In this document: piece after piece, positions 25,961 through 38,889 of the stretch
Layout of the letters: every line of letters begins with the position of its first letter
Numbering within the stretch: position 1 is the stretch's first letter
Assembly (NCBI RefSeq): GCF_052857255.1
Contig: NC_135505.1
Span: 29,104,499-29,168,498, forward strand
DNA: 64,000 nucleotides
Reading direction: 5' to 3'
Origin: Amblyomma americanum
Lineage: Eukaryota > Arthropoda > Arachnida > Ixodida > Ixodidae
Notes under the pieces: model-generated
The model's input: the letters and a program-made list of their open reading frames with translations, nothing else
What the model was told of the DNA's origin: nothing
Databases searched by the model: none
Position numbers and translations under genes: made by a program

Positions 25961-26912
25961 AAAAAAAACTTTGTTGAAGAGATGGATTCGTACTCTTGAA
26001 GCGCATTTTCTCAGGAAGCGCTTTTGTTGGTTGTTGTGGTTTACTTTGCGAACCCGGTAATTATTTTACAGTACGTCCATCAGCTCTCCGTCTTAATTTC
26101 AGCGGTGCAGGATAACAAAGCTATGAACAGTGGGGCAACAAAAGCCGAAGGCGGCGGTGATATTCACCCAAACATGTTATGAAATCCTGAAAACTGTAAC
26201 ACACTGAACGACGAAGCGCCTTAAGATATTTGACATCTTTTACAAGCCGTCTTTTTCAGTGAAGGGGCCATGTGCAGTCGCCGGCCACCCTACCAAAAAC
26301 TGTTGACTCAGGAAAAATGTTCTGAGCGCTGTCTTGAGACCCTTACGAGGAGGAAGATTCTTCATGATGCAGCCTTTATTAGGCCTCTTCGCAAGACGCT
26401 GTTTGAAACTATGGCCGCTGTATTTTGTTCATTTTATTTATTTGGCAATTATGAGCAGCCTGGCAGAGGCATATGACGCCTGCCCGAATTTTAACTTCCC
26501 GCCCCACTATGAAGACCTTGGAGCTGTCTTATGATCTCAGCACAATTGATTTTGGGGGATTCCAGCCCACATAACCACAATGTCGTCCTGTAAAAATAAA
26601 CAGACCTTTACAAACGTCGAGCAGGCTTTCTTGAGTGCTTCTGCTGTATTTAGTTTTCTTTTCACATTTCTAATACCGTCCCTCGTCCCTCTGTCTGCAC
26701 ACTGTCCAGCGTATGTTTCCCTCTCTCAAAGGCAACATCAGCGGATGGCGCTTAAAGATGCAGTCTTTAAGGAGCATTAGTTGTGCCACTCAAAAAAAGT
26801 TTATAAATTTTCAGGTTTGCACTCAATCAACGTTGCGGAAAAAAGCTGGAAATTCAGTTATTCCCTCAAAATTCAGCAAAGAGTAATTATATGTTCAGAC
26901 CTACTAAGATCC

Positions 26913-27146
26913 AAGCCGCCGCGGTGGCTCAGTGGTTACGGCGCTCGGCTGCTGACCCGAAAGACGCGGGTTCGATCCCGGCCGCGGCGGTCGAATTTCG
27001 ATGGAGGCGAAATTCTAGAGGCCCGTGTACTGTGCGTTGTCAGTGCACGTTAAAGAACCCCAGGTGGTCGAAATTTCCGGAGCCCTCCACTACGGCGTCT
27101 CTCATAGCCTGAGTTGCTTTGGGACGTTAAACCCTATAAACCATAA
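26913..27146 (+). mobile_element. Ruka SINE, full length, 14-bp target duplication
   Basis: A complete copy from the CCGCCGCGG start through A box TGGCTCAGTGG, B box GGTTCGATCCC, the conserved body and the ATAAACC end. It is flanked by a perfect 14-bp direct repeat ACCTACTAAGATCC at 26899-26912 and 27147-27160, which fixes the insertion and shows it is recent. It lies in the intron in the sense of the gene. Confidence 0.97.
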
Positions 27147-27160
27147 ACCTACTAAGATCC

Positions 27161-28477
27161 TGCCAGAAATAAAGCGCCAAAACTAGAGTGCGTCATGCAC
27201 TATTGCGTTCAAAAGTATAGGGGAACAGGTGTATGCAATTTTGTTACAACTTTATTTCTGCGTAAAATAGGTTTGAGCCTTGAGGCTGAATTAAAAGTAA
27301 CTACGGAGGTGATAGAACGGGAATTGCGTCTTCTCTGGGGTCCCGAGGTCGGCGGTGCAAAAACAAAATGGCCAGGCACTTCTTGTCTTAACTATTTCCT
27401 TCGCTTAGCCTCTTAACTTTACCCTAGTGTCACATTTGTCGGTGTTTCGACGCTCACGTCACTGGTGCGGCTAAACAACTAACCTGAACAAAAGGGGTTT
27501 ATTTCATTTTGCAGCACCATACACATCAGGAACACCCAAAATATACAACACGTTATTACAGGAGTCGCTGCCGTACTGTTTTGAGCCGGGGGCTTGTACT
27601 TCTCTTGGCCGTAGAGCCTCACCTTGCTACAAATAAATCGCACTTATTTCCCCAGGCTAGGTACAGAAACAAAATTACCTTCACTGCTCCTTACAGACAA
27701 CTTGTGAAAGAAAATGACACCCGAGGAAAAGCATGTCCTGAACGATCCATGTAAAAGTAAGACACAGACGCTTTATATCTTCCCAGCATGCGGTTCTTTA
27801 CCTCATGTCACTGAAGGACAAGACAGGCTATAAGACCTCCCTGTTCAGTTTCTCTTGGTCTCTCTTTTTGCCTCCTCAAATGCCAGCAAGAATTAGTTGC
27901 AAGAATCCTCTTTAATTTCCTGACACTGTGACCGCAGGATGTAATCTATATAGTTTTATAGTAAGAAAGAATCTTTACGCAGAGATACTCGAGATAAGTT
28001 TCTAAGTGGAACATAACTGAAACCGCAGAAGTTAAGAAAAAAGTAGCGATAACACATTACAAATTTGTCTAAATGTTAGAACTCCGCCACTTAGGTCTAG
28101 CCTTTTGTTTTAATTGGGGAAAAAGCTCGGTCACCATTGGCACTATTTTGCTTCCGTTTGACACGTTTCTGTGCTTTTCAGATGCGGAATTTGTTTTGCG
28201 TGAGCGTATTTGTTGCGTGCACAGCAAAAAATTAACTCCTGCTTGTCACAAGGAATTCTCAGTGTTTCCCTTCAGATGCAGCAAAAACATCACTCTTGGC
28301 GTCCATCTCGTGGGCTATTACTTCCTGAAGTTTGTGGGTGTTTATGCCCGCAGCAATTTTAGTGAACGCAAGAGAACACAAGATAAAGTTGGGCTTCGTT
28401 CATTGAGAGGATACCGCAAATTATGATTGTGCAATGAGAAATAACACATCGGAATTCGTCTTAAAACACGGAATCAT
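27161..28477. other. Anonymous intronic DNA
   Basis: No feature recognised; the 117-codon frame at 28073-28426 has no motif I know. Confidence 0.5.
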
Positions 28478-28802
28478 CATCATCAGCCTGACTACACCCA
28501 CTACAGGGCAAAGGACTCTCCCACCTATCCTTTGCAAGCTGCGCCCATCCTACGCCTGCAAACTTCCTAATCTCATCCGCCCACCTAACCTTCTGCCGCC
28601 CCCTGCTGCGCTTGCCTTCTCTTGGAATCCACTCAGTTACCCTTAAGGACCAGCGGTTATCTTGCCTTCACAATATATTCACTGCCCAAGACCATTTCTT
28701 CCTCTTGATTTCGACAATAGGATGTCGTTAACCCGCGTTCGTTCCCTCGCCCACTCTGCTCGCTTCCGGTGCATTAACGTTACACCTATCATTGAAGAGA
28801 TT
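28478..28802 (-). mobile_element. RTE LINE 3' end, 5'-truncated, antisense
   Basis: Begins on the plus strand with ATCATCATCATCAGCCTGAC, the complement of the RTE tail, and continues through the 3' UTR into the C-terminal coding region (VTLMHRKRAEWARERTRVND on the minus strand, about 28790-28730). Only about 325 bases of the element are present, the usual outcome of incomplete target-primed reverse transcription. Confidence 0.88.
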
Positions 28803-29815
28803 TGAATGTTCTTTGCTATATATACCGTACGACACTGTGGCAGGGCGCAAAAACAGATCATACTCTGGTTAATTCGCAAACTTCGCAAGGTCCGGCTAAG
28901 AATACTCCAGTCCAAATCATATTGGTCCATATTTTTGTTCTCCGCCATCCTTACACTGTGCAGGCTATACGGCTCCGTCCGACGCATAGAGTACGTGGAA
29001 GCTGGCATATATGAAGAAACTTGGTACGTACTAATTGTTGGACCTCTGTTTGGAACCCTGTTATGAGTTGTGGGAGCTTTCCTAAAAGCATAAACCGGAG
29101 ATACAAGATAAGCTTTCGTGTTTGTTCTATCTAGCAGGATCACACACGTTACTTTTATGAAATAATTACTTCTGGTCGTGCTGGTAACATTTTCCTAATG
29201 ATAATGCTGTTCACTGATAATGTCAAACTCTGGTCAAATCGGTCTGCAGCTTTCTCATGAAAATGCCCGCGTCCATGGAATCTTCAACTGCTGCACGGCA
29301 ATCGGTTGCAGCACATTTTGCTCGAGCCGAAATTGAAGGTAACTAAAGAAGCCAATAAGGATTTCACGGTCATCTCATGCGGCTCGGGTATGAGTTCATG
29401 TATAGTGTAATACGTGAAATATTCATGCGGCTCAATTTTTTATGAATTTTGGATCTGGGAATTGTATTTCTATATCCAAGAGGCAGAAATCCAACATTTG
29501 CAGCGAGTTATTTGTCTCTGACATTTTCGATTATCGCAGAGTTTCAAACTTTGGCAATTTTATTTTTGCACCTCATTAGCCTACTATCCGTAATAGTCAA
29601 TGCAACTCTGTAAACACCGCCAGTTAGTATGTTTGTGAAGAAAGAAACGAAAGAGCTATTTCATGAAGCCAAATTTTGGGCAGTCATTTATATTTTTATG
29701 TGCACTAGCTTTTTCATTTTTTTTCGAAACTGCTTGACTATTTCATGTGTGAGTTTCGCGGCCAGCTTCGTCCGCCTCCTCTACTGCAAAAAAGTATTGT
29801 AGAGAATATCGGTTG
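28803..29815. other. Anonymous intronic DNA
   Basis: A+T-rich with no recognisable element. Confidence 0.5.
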
Positions 29816-31219
29816 TGTGATGACCCCCATAATGCGCAGGTCCACACGGGACGGAGAGGCAAAGCGACACCGTATGGCTCAGTTTAAACAAACAGGTATA
29901 TTCAATAATTACACATGATTAAGATTATACATCAGAGGCTGGGGCGTCCGAGCTTACGTGCCGACGACTTCATGGGGGCGATGGAGTGGCTCCTGAGTTG
30001 GGCTCGAGCGGTTGCTGGCAGAAGCTGCACGCCGTCGGGCTTCGGCGCTGAAGGCCCTCTTCGCTAACGATGTCATCCTGAGCGTGTATGCAGTAGAATT
30101 TCAATAGTCGTCCGTTTCTTCGAGGATGGTTCACAAACCCTTCCTCTAGTGTCGTTCGGCTTGGAAGATGAACAGGAGGCGAGCTTGTAGATGATGACAG
30201 CAGAGCATAATTTTACAACATACATATACAGAGAGTTAAACTGGAAAAAGCAGAACTGAATTTACAAAAGAACAAACTTTGCACTACTTTACTCATCGAC
30301 CGGGCAGGTTAGTGCCTAAGTAGCATCACATTACATGCTAAGCATGGAGCCCCAGCTCAGACTGGACTGGACTGCATCCGTTTACATGCGCTTTTAAGCA
30401 CTTGATTAACAAAGGACTAAGGGCGGTCATTTTCAGTGGCCCGCCCAAAGCATCAATTCTCCAATGAAAAATAACATGCGAGATGGGGACAACCCCTTGG
30501 GTTGGGCTTAGCCTCGAACCCAGATTCTTGTTAACAATACAAACTAAATAAACAACAAAAACGTCACCACTCTCTCTCAAGTGAGAGTATCCACAGGCTC
30601 TCCCTTCGGAGCTAATCCTTGCCTCAGGCATGCATACCGCCACCCACCATCGGTCCGCGTCGTTCGTCAGCAACAGAGGAGGGGGCGAAAGCGCCCTCGA
30701 TGCTGCCGCGCTACCGACGGCGGGACACAGCTAATAATCATGAAGGGGTTCGTCTGTCGCTCCGGGAAACCAGATTAAGGGTCGCCCCTGTTTTCCCACA
30801 TTCTTGGCGAGTCTTGCCTGTCCGCCATGACAGGTGTCCGTCACGGCCATCCTGGGAATGCGCTTTTGTCCACTTGCGCCTGTCTTTCCACATTCTTGGC
30901 GAGTACTGCCTGTCTGTCTGACAGGTGTCCGTCACGGCCCTTCTGGGAATGCGCTTTTGTTCACGAGGCACCGCGGGAAGCTGTGGGTGCCTTCCCGGCG
31001 ATAGCCCACGTCGTAAGGGGGTGGGGGGTCCGTGCGTCAAGCGACAATTTTCGTTCCCGGTATGTACTCGGGGCTCTCGCTTATACTGGGGAGCGGTTTC
31101 CGCGTGTGCCGGCGTCCTGCTTTCTGCAAAGGTATGCAGCTGGAAAAGAGGGGCGGCCTTAAGCCCCAACTCGATGCACACACAAGGAATGTACCTCGTA
31201 GCACACAAGGAATGTCACA
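29816..31219. mobile_element. Probable solo LTR (1.4 kb) with 4-bp target duplication
   Basis: Starts TGTGATGACC and ends AATGTCACA, giving inverted TGTGA/TCACA termini as in LTRs. A 4-bp direct repeat GTTG flanks it (29812-29815 and 31220-31223), a length usual for Gypsy-class integration. No gag-pol, primer-binding site or second LTR is nearby, so recombination between LTRs probably removed the body. It contains a 92-bp tandem duplication. The open frames on both strands have no known domain. The short duplication could be chance; the call rests on termini, duplication and compositional unity together. Confidence 0.55.
30783..30966 (+). repeat. 92-bp tandem duplication inside the LTR-like element
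   Basis: Two adjacent units at an offset of 92 bases (CCACATTCTTGGCGAGT at 30796 and 30888, then GACAGGTGTCCGTCACGGCC and CTGGGAATGCGCTTTTGT in each). The units differ at a few positions. Repeats of this kind are common in LTR U3 regions, where they act as enhancer units; that role here is inference. Confidence 0.9.
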
Positions 31220-31514
31220 GTTGCTTGTTTTCTTAGGCTGCATTGAATTTCTTAAAATTTCGAGCATCAACCAACGCGATGTACGGATGAAAACTGGTCG
31301 TGTGACAACCTGTGAATGACGTCTTTGTTTGAATGGAAATAATTTTATTTCTGTCGTAGCAGTATTGTCATAACGATGTCGCTTGTGTGCATCTGATAAA
31401 TGTAGTCTCAGTATATTCAGGGTGATCCTCTGAACTCCTGTTTGCGCGCAGCGTTCTGCAATCCTTTTGTGCCCTATAAAAATATGAGTTATCAAGCGCA
31501 AAAAGAAAAACAAA

Positions 31515-31835
31515 AATGGAGGAGACATTTAAGCTCCGCCTTAACGGCATGCCGCGATAGCGTTACTGCGCTAATGTAGAATTTGTAATTCTCATCTCAG
31601 ATCGCTCCTGGCGCAGTCGTGCAGCGGTTAAGCGATTATGGCACAAAAGTCGCTCTTCCCGGGTAATCTCTCGCGGCCAATCATTAATTTAACTGCCGCC
31701 TGCGACGGTGGTCAGTTTGCTCACATTCCACTGGGCAGGTCGTGATGACGCATCAAGGTCACGTGACCTAGGCGAGGCTTCAAACGGTCGCCGACATGTG
31801 GGTACTACTAACGCTATCACGTTAAAAGCAACGCA
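31515..31835 (+). repeat. Tick interspersed repeat, copy 1
   Basis: Matches 53655-54100 in order: CTCCGCCTTAA, GCGATA, AATTTGT-ATTCTCA, CAATCATTAATTTAA, GTTTGCTCACA, CAGGTCGTGATGACGCA, TCAAGGTCACGTGACCTAGG, and a CGTTAAAAG end. A stretch TGGCGCAGTCGTGCAGCGG (near 31609) resembles a pol III A box, but no B box follows. This copy lacks about 100 bases present in the other. Family name unknown to me. Confidence 0.8.
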
Positions 31836-32029
31836 TAAAGCGCTGCCTGATGTCATAGCGCACATGCTGTTTCCTGCACAAGTGCAGATCTCGTATCGCT
31901 TTCATAGCAATGAGCGCCGGAATGTTCACCGCGGGAATCTGCAATTCTCTTGAACCTGCGCTTTTCTTCCTCTCAACGGCCGGCATATCCCGGCACACGC
32001 AATGCAAGGAAAGGGTAGAGAACTGCAAA

Positions 32030-33000
32030 AACACAGGTTGCTGAGGGCGGCTTCCTTCGCTTACTGGTTACTTTCTGCACACCCCGAGAGAAGCCGACGC
32101 TGGTGATCCTTTAGCTTCCCGGGCGCAATGAAAAGCTCCGCTTGTACGTACGTACACGCCACGGCTGGCTGACCCTGAATGCGCGGCTGCCCTGCATGGC
32201 TGCGCCGATGACGACGCGCGCCGCCGAAGCATCGCAGCGCGCTGACCGGCGAGTGACCCCTCCTCTCTCTGGCGAAACTACTGGGCACGCTTGCCCCCAT
32301 CCGTGGGCTCGATGGCCCCCCGGCGGACGTTGACTCTTCGGCCGCTACGGGGCCAACGCCGCCGCTTACCGTATACTCACCTCGCCCAGCGGGTTGTTTC
32401 CCTCGCGCGGAAATGTCGCGAGCATTGCCCCGAGCTTTGAGGGCCTCCATCAACCTTCCTTCCCCTCTTCCCTCCACCACTATCCAAGAGGCGAGCGTAC
32501 CAGAGTAGAACACGCCCCTCCATTGCCCCCCCCCCCCCCCCTCCCTCCGCGCTCGTCACCCGGTTCGGGCGGGCTTGCGCTAGCCCCTGCCAGCCTGCTT
32601 GCATTTGAAGGGTGCATCCAGCAGAGGGGTCGTGAGCACTCCCCCCTGCTCCATCCCTTCCGTGCTCCCGCATGCTTTCTGGCCGCTGTCGAAGAAGGGG
32701 CCAAGGAACCACTGCGAAGAACGACGACCCGCCGCCTCTTGTTTACAAACACGGCTGCGCCCCGCCGTGGTGCCGGGATGGTTAGCACGACCGTCGTCGG
32801 GTGGTTTCTGCACGAGGTCACGAGGCCGGTCATCTGCTACGCAGGTGTCGGCGAATATGAGAGAGAATGAGGCGTGGAAGATGAGGCCTCAAAGTGGGAA
32901 GCGTTTGCCCATCGTCTAGAGGGACGCGGTCATGCGGGTGCTGCCTTGCAGTTCTTGCTGGCACTTTCGCCGCTGGTGGTTCTCTGCCTGTGTCGGTAAG
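32030..33000. other. G+C-rich intronic block with C run (32525-32542)
   Basis: CpG-dense DNA with 100-160-codon frames on both strands at once and a poly-C stretch. No domain or splice-bounded coding exon recognised. Possible intronic promoter or enhancer, or an old G+C-rich repeat. Confidence 0.4.
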
Positions 33001-34448
33001 CCGGGACCACGTAGCGATGTGTGTTTCAAAGCTCTAGCTGGTTTGTGAGCTTGCTCAGAATACTTTCCGGGCATTGTCCAAAACCGCTACGTTCAAGTTC
33101 CTACGGAGTAGAAGGGTACCTAGATGGTGCATGAGCCACGACGAATGCGGACCGTCAGTGTGACGCTGTTCAGTATATGCATCGACCGTGGTAATGTGAT
33201 CTGGCTAGCCTTTTTTTGGCAGCACTTATAAGGGTTGAGGTAGAAGTGGGCTCCAGCACTACTGTCTATGCCACTACGCTGTGAAGGGGAGCGGGACGTT
33301 TTGCGGCCACTCCTCCTGTAAGTGTTATGAGGCCTGGGTGAAGGTTTGCTCGCACAGCATTAAACTTATCGGGCTATCACTGTTACAAAGCCGGCTGCCT
33401 GTCCTACTCGAACGATATGAAACAATCACTGCGTTACTTCTTCCTGCTTCAGATTATCGCACTTGTGTCTATGCGGGGCAGCTCTGCTCCTTTTGACTGT
33501 CTTACTTTGCTTGTGACATTTCTCCGATGAGAGCTACTTTTTCTAATTGACTTTCTCCATCAGATCTCTCCATATCTCGTTTAGACGGCCCGGTGCCCTC
33601 TTTCCGTCGGTGTCGATCTCTAGCACCCTTCCGCAAATCGAAGCCAAGAGGATATGAAACAACATTCGTGTATTAATTTTTTTGTGTGTGTGTTTCCGTT
33701 TCAGTTTTTCAATCGCTCTCAAGAATATAAATGCATACGTTACGCCCCTAGCTTAATGGGAAATGGCCAGGGCGATCGAGTGTATACTCCTGAAGCTAGC
33801 CATCATTCTATTACAGCTTTTTTCGCGACAACCGATAGCAAATTATTTTGTATGGTCGCGCAGCCTTCCAGCAACCGGTTTTAACGCGGAAGTTGGTGAT
33901 CACGTCCCCGCGCTTCTCCTGGGCAGCGCGCATGGCCGACCTGGGTCAGAGGCCTAAGCGAGTATATGTAACTGTTGCGCTTCGTGCATTCCCTTCGAGT
34001 CAGAGCCATGTGTGACGCCAAAAGAAAGAACATCTGGCTACAGGGCTGTGCCAACGAGTGCCGGGTTGGCTGGTATCCAAGGAGGCCGTTTGCTTCGCTT
34101 GCTGTAATATATGTGGTGTTTTTTTTTTTTTCGTTCGCTGGACGTTCCCTTTGCTACGCAGTATGGCACCACTTCCGGATATAGTTGCGTTCCAGGAATG
34201 AAATGGACGGATTTGTCCATAGTTGTAAGAACCTTCTTTGAAGGTATACAAGGGCGAGGACACGTCCCGATGTCGTCCGGCGAGCGCTCTTGCGCATTGA
34301 TTGATGGGGCCTGAATATACTGCAAGCCATATTGCAGAGATTGTTGTCATTGATTTGTGTCGCTGGCTACGGAATATGTTTGTTATGCTGTGAAACCTAT
34401 ACTCTTACTTAGTTTAGTTTTAAACGTGTTAGGGTATGAGGAACGCCT
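33001..34448. other. Anonymous intronic DNA
   Basis: No feature recognised. Confidence 0.5.
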
Positions 34449-34629
34449 TAGTGAAGGGCTCCGGAAATTTCGACCACCTGGGTTTCTACAACGTGCACTT
34501 ACAACGCACAGCACACAGACCTCTATAGCATTTCTTCTCCATCGAAACGTGACTGCCGCAACCGGGATCTAACCCGCGTCTTTCTTGTCAGCAGTGGAGC
34601 AGCATAACCACTCAGCCACCGCAGCGGCT
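34449..34629 (-). mobile_element. Ruka SINE, old degraded copy, antisense
   Basis: On the minus strand it runs from a damaged head (GCCGCTGCGGTGGCTGAGTGG, then a decayed B box near 34562) to GAAATTTCCGGAGCCCTTCAC at 34449-34470. Many substitutions and small gaps separate it from the other copies, and the ATAAACC end is missing. Confidence 0.85.
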
Positions 34630-36509
34630 TCCTATAATTTCACTCGACGCAAGATGCGTTAGCATCGCAAGATGAGGCATCCCTTACTGCAGCTTCGTGC
34701 TTTTTACACAATAGCCTAAACGAAATGCAACTGATCACTTACAAACGTGCATTTCGAAGTTTAACGCTAAAAAGTGTAGTAATTCTACATGGTTCAAAAA
34801 CAGACGCTGACTAGAGATAAGTAAATAAATATTGGTTTCTTCGAACGTTGTTTGGTAGGCTGCGAGCAAAATGCCTTTTTTTGTCCTTCCTCTGCGCGCC
34901 CTCGCACTGTGACCCAGAAATACTCCCTCCAACTCGCAAACATATGTTGGACTGTGTTGCACGAGGAGCACCGCGTTCGAGCTGGCCAGCGTACTCTCGC
35001 AGTGCTAAGGGTCCCTTTGCATGATTGCGCTCAGCTTGACGTCCTGGGCGTTTCCTTGTTTTTGTTTGGAGGGAAGTGGAGCGGAGGAGGTGATATTCCA
35101 TTCGGAGTAGAGCCCAGCGTTTAGAACACAAAGTGCTCGGTTTTCAAAGGAACGTAAAGAACAGAAAGGAATACCTGAGTACTGCAAGGCCGGTGACCCT
35201 GCCTGGTCGTCTGGCTTGCAGCCGTGACGCACGCTATCATCCAGCAATACCGTTTGTTGGGCGAGCGCTGTTCAGCGCTTGTTATCGCGTTGCGTGCTAT
35301 AGAGCCGTTGCCATCAGAGCCGTCTACACACATGTAACCTAACAGCGCATACGGAAGGCATGCGCGTTTACTGGGGTACGAGCACGTGCTGACATCAAGG
35401 CTGGATGCGGTTTATGATGTTTCGTCTAGCGCACGTACTGACACGGTGTCCACTATATAAGCACGAAATCAGCAGCTCTTCTGTATGAAAGGTGAAGTAT
35501 GTCAACTCCCCGATCAGTTCGGTCGGCCTTCTGCGTCTTTGTAAGGCGAATTCCACGCATGAAAAAGCGGAATTTCTTCAGGCGATCGACTTCAAATCCG
35601 CTCCCTGCGGAGTTATGTTATTTTATTCGCGTAACTAAAGACAACGTGTCGCAAATTCACTGCTAGCACTTTGGTGCAGTTCAGGTGCACTGCTTGAGTC
35701 TCCCCGCCGTCAGACCTACACGTTTCAGGCTTCCGGCCCTGTCTCTGTTCCGGTCTCTCCTACTCAGGCGCAGGTAGGCCGTCCAGTGGGCTCTCTCGTG
35801 CACGACCCAGCCGTAACTGTTCCGCTTCCGCGAACCCCTGTGTACGGGCTCGCAGTTTCCCATGGAGCGCAGGTTGCGTCACTGGCGCCTTTCGTGATCG
35901 TGACTTCCCGGTCGCCTCGCGACGGGCAGAAGGCGTGGCAGCAATAACAGCCCGCCTGGAGGATGTTCTGCTCGTGGCCGCCGATGAAGCAGTCGCGCCC
36001 ACGCTCTTGCGTCGCCTTCCCCGAATCTTCTCCGTCTTGCGGGGCCCTTCGCGGAAGACGCCCCGCTCTCGTGGGAGGCCCTCGCGACGGGAGCAGTCTC
36101 GACGCTGGGACGAGACGCTCGTCTGAGCCCTCAAGCGCTGTGCTTTGTTCTGCCCTAAGCGGAAGAAAATAGCATTACTTAGAAATATATTTCCTTCTTT
36201 ATCGCTCGTGATAGTTGCTTGATTACGATGTCTGCACCTAAAAGGTTGTCAATGGAATACACACCTCTGTAGGGGGTCACTGAACTGCGCTTGATCAAGA
36301 GTTATATTTTTTAAAGAGCACATTTTTACCACAAAGAGCGCAGAAACACTGCAGTAGAGCTTACAAATCTTAGCTTGCTCATTCATAAGCGATCCCTACG
36401 CGCTCCAGTGCATCATGGACTTTGGTGTTGGGTGCGCCCAGGGTCATCGGACCAAATACCGGCCGCAGTGGCCGCGGTACTATGAAGGCGAATGATAACG
36501 TATAGCGAT
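34630..36509. other. Anonymous intronic DNA with a G+C-rich part (35690-36130)
   Basis: The part at 35760-36134 has an Arg/Ser-rich minus-strand frame of 124 codons and competing plus-strand frames. It has no recognisable domain and the composition alone explains the lack of stops. Confidence 0.45.
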
Positions 36510-36615
36510 GTGCCGTGCGTTGGGAATCGAAGCTAAAGAAGCCCACGTATTGCTATGGGGTCCTCCACTACGTCGTCCCTCATAGGCTAACTACAGCTTC
36601 AAGGTTTTAAATGAG
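36510..36615 (+). mobile_element. Ruka-like 3' half, very degraded
   Basis: AAAGAAGCCCACG, then GTCCTCCACTACGTCGTCCC and TCATAGGCTAACTACAGCTT follow the order of the Ruka 3' body (AAAGAACCCCAGG, CCCTCCACTACGGCGTCTCT, TCATAGCCTGAGTTGCTTT). Only the distal half is visible, about 140 bases upstream of an intact copy. Confidence 0.6.
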
Positions 36616-36751
36616 TATAGACACCTAACTTTTTGGTGCGTGTTTTCGTGCTTGTAATGATGCGTCAGGCATTATTGTACATGCATTACTACGTGGTGTA
36701 CTCCTACGGACTTATAATAACTATAATAACTTATAACTTAATAACTTATAG

Positions 36752-36992
36752 TAGCCGCCGCGGTGGCTGAGTGGTTATGGCGCTCGGCTGCCGGCCCGAA
36801 AGACGCGGGTTCGATCCCGGCCGCGGCGGTCGAATTTCGATGGAGGCGAAATTCGGCAGGCCCGTGTACTGTGCGATGTCAGTGCACGTTAAAGAACCCC
36901 AGGTGGTCGAAATTTCCGGAGCCCTTCACTACGGCGTCTCTCATAGCCTGAGTTGCTTTGGGACGTTAAACCGCTACAAACCAAACCAAACC
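36752..36992 (+). mobile_element. Ruka SINE, full length, 12-bp target duplication
   Basis: A complete copy with good A and B boxes, ending in ACAAACCAAACCAAACC. The flanks share AATAACTTATAG at 36740-36751 and 36993-37004. Because the surrounding DNA is itself made of TTATAACTTA-like repeats, the duplication is less certain than that of the copy at 26913. Confidence 0.95.
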
Positions 36993-37004
36993 AATAACTT
37001 ATAG

Positions 37005-38889
37005 CTTAAATTATAACTAAATAACTTATAATCGAACTCGTTCTGTTTCGGTTTGAACAGTCGAATGATGGCTTTGACGTCACACTGTGGTTATACGTCA
37101 CGTGAGGCAGGCAAAACCTGCAATATAATCGCTGCTTCTGCATTCGTTGTCATTCCGCCTCTCGAGGAAGGCTGGCTTGAGTACAGTAATGAAATGAAAC
37201 GATGAGACAGTGATTATATCGACGTCTTTCCATGCCTCACTGACATATAACCACACTTCGACGTCACAGCAGTCGTTCGGCTGTTGAACCCTAAACAGCA
37301 TGACAGAAAAATTCCATTAAAATTATTTAGTGCTCGTAGGCGAATACCACATAGTGACTCATGCATAGTAATGCCATCCGCATCACTGTAGGGCAGATAA
37401 CGTGGCATCATAATTAGGTGTCTATACTCTTTTAAACACCACATACCATGCCATTGCGCACCGTATCATACCATACCAATTCAATCTCCTGATGCCTTCT
37501 TAAAGTTACTTTTGCGACAGATCTATATGCTTCATAAAGGAAGTAAAGGCACCCTTTCCTTTCTCCGTGTGTTATTGGTCAAAGTGAAGCAAACTTCCTT
37601 TCTAATTATTCCTCTGTAGCGCATGCGCGAACACGCTAAATTCACGCACCATATAAAGTCGCAAATGGCAGCGTTTTCGTAATTTCTTTAGGGACGTTTT
37701 AAGGCGTTTTCGTAATTGTCCTTCTGCTTTATATTTCTCGAAGCGCAAAGTAAACCCGGCATTCAGGGTTTATTGATCATAATTTCGCGTTTACTCCATT
37801 CAAGGGAAAGCGGCTTATGAGAGAAAGGTTGAATTCTTGACTATTCTTTAGCGGTCGCGCAAGAACTGTTTCCATAGTTAATGTATTCGAGTACAAGCTT
37901 CGAAAAGGTCTCGTTTTGATGTCCAGATATAACAAGAGGATTTCGCCTTTCATGCAACGTGAATCGGTGGGCTCATTTCTTCGTATTCAAAACACCTTTT
38001 GTACATACGGGGAACCCCAACGCCTGACTTATCGCAATTCCTTCTTGAAAAAGCTTCATTTTTCTTTCAGCAAATCCTTAAAAACTATGCGAACGAAAGC
38101 TTAGGACAAAGCTTGATATTCTTCGGAAGCCTCATCCTTGGACCAGTTGAGGGTGCTGCAGACGAAAATACTCCAGTCGTACCTGCTATCACTGGGGTCT
38201 CGCGCATTTTTGTGCATTACACAGCAGGGCTGAGGACTATGTATGCACCCAGCAATGAGGAGTACTACGCTCACTAACCTCGGCTTTCCGAATGAGACTA
38301 TAAATGAAATTATATATTAAAAGGACCAAGTAGAGACAAATCATAATTAGTAGATATTTCGCCCAGGCTGCGCCTCTGCGAAAAAAAGAGGCCGTATTTT
38401 AAGCTAAACATACGGTACGCTCATATATGATAAGATTTCTCGTACTAGTAGGTATCAGAAACAACTAATTTAGCAACACAGTGTCATCACTGCATGACAT
38501 CGAGTACGGAAGGATTTGTAGGACGGGACATTCAGATGAAACAAAGCAAGCCGTAATTCTGAGCGCTTCGTAGCATATCGAGGTTCGTGTGCATGAGCCC
38601 CCTTTCCGAAAATGAAGGAAACGAGATGCTTGCCTAATTTTGCTTTAATGCGCCAATAAACACAGTGCACTGATTCTTAAGAAAATCGAAGAACTGAGAT
38701 TAATTACAGACGACTAAGATCGCAAAAAAGCAGGAAGTTTGTCACATATGGTGTACTGCATCCTACTAGATGTGGCAGGTTGTGAAAAAAAAAAAAAACC
38801 TCTCCGGAGATGCGGTAATGCTTTCGGGTTCTCAGATGTGTTGGTGCAGTGGTTATCGATGCATGAAATACTGCCTAAATTGCTGGCGG
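37005..38889. other. Anonymous intronic DNA
   Basis: No feature recognised. Mostly A+T-rich with short frames lacking motifs. Confidence 0.5.

Noticed and set aside
30783..30966. CRISPR-like direct repeats
   Set aside because: Only two long adjacent units without spacers, in a eukaryotic LTR-like element.
35760..36134. Arg/Ser-rich 124-codon minus-strand frame resembling an SR or Gag basic region
   Set aside because: Low complexity only; no zinc knuckle or other diagnostic motif.
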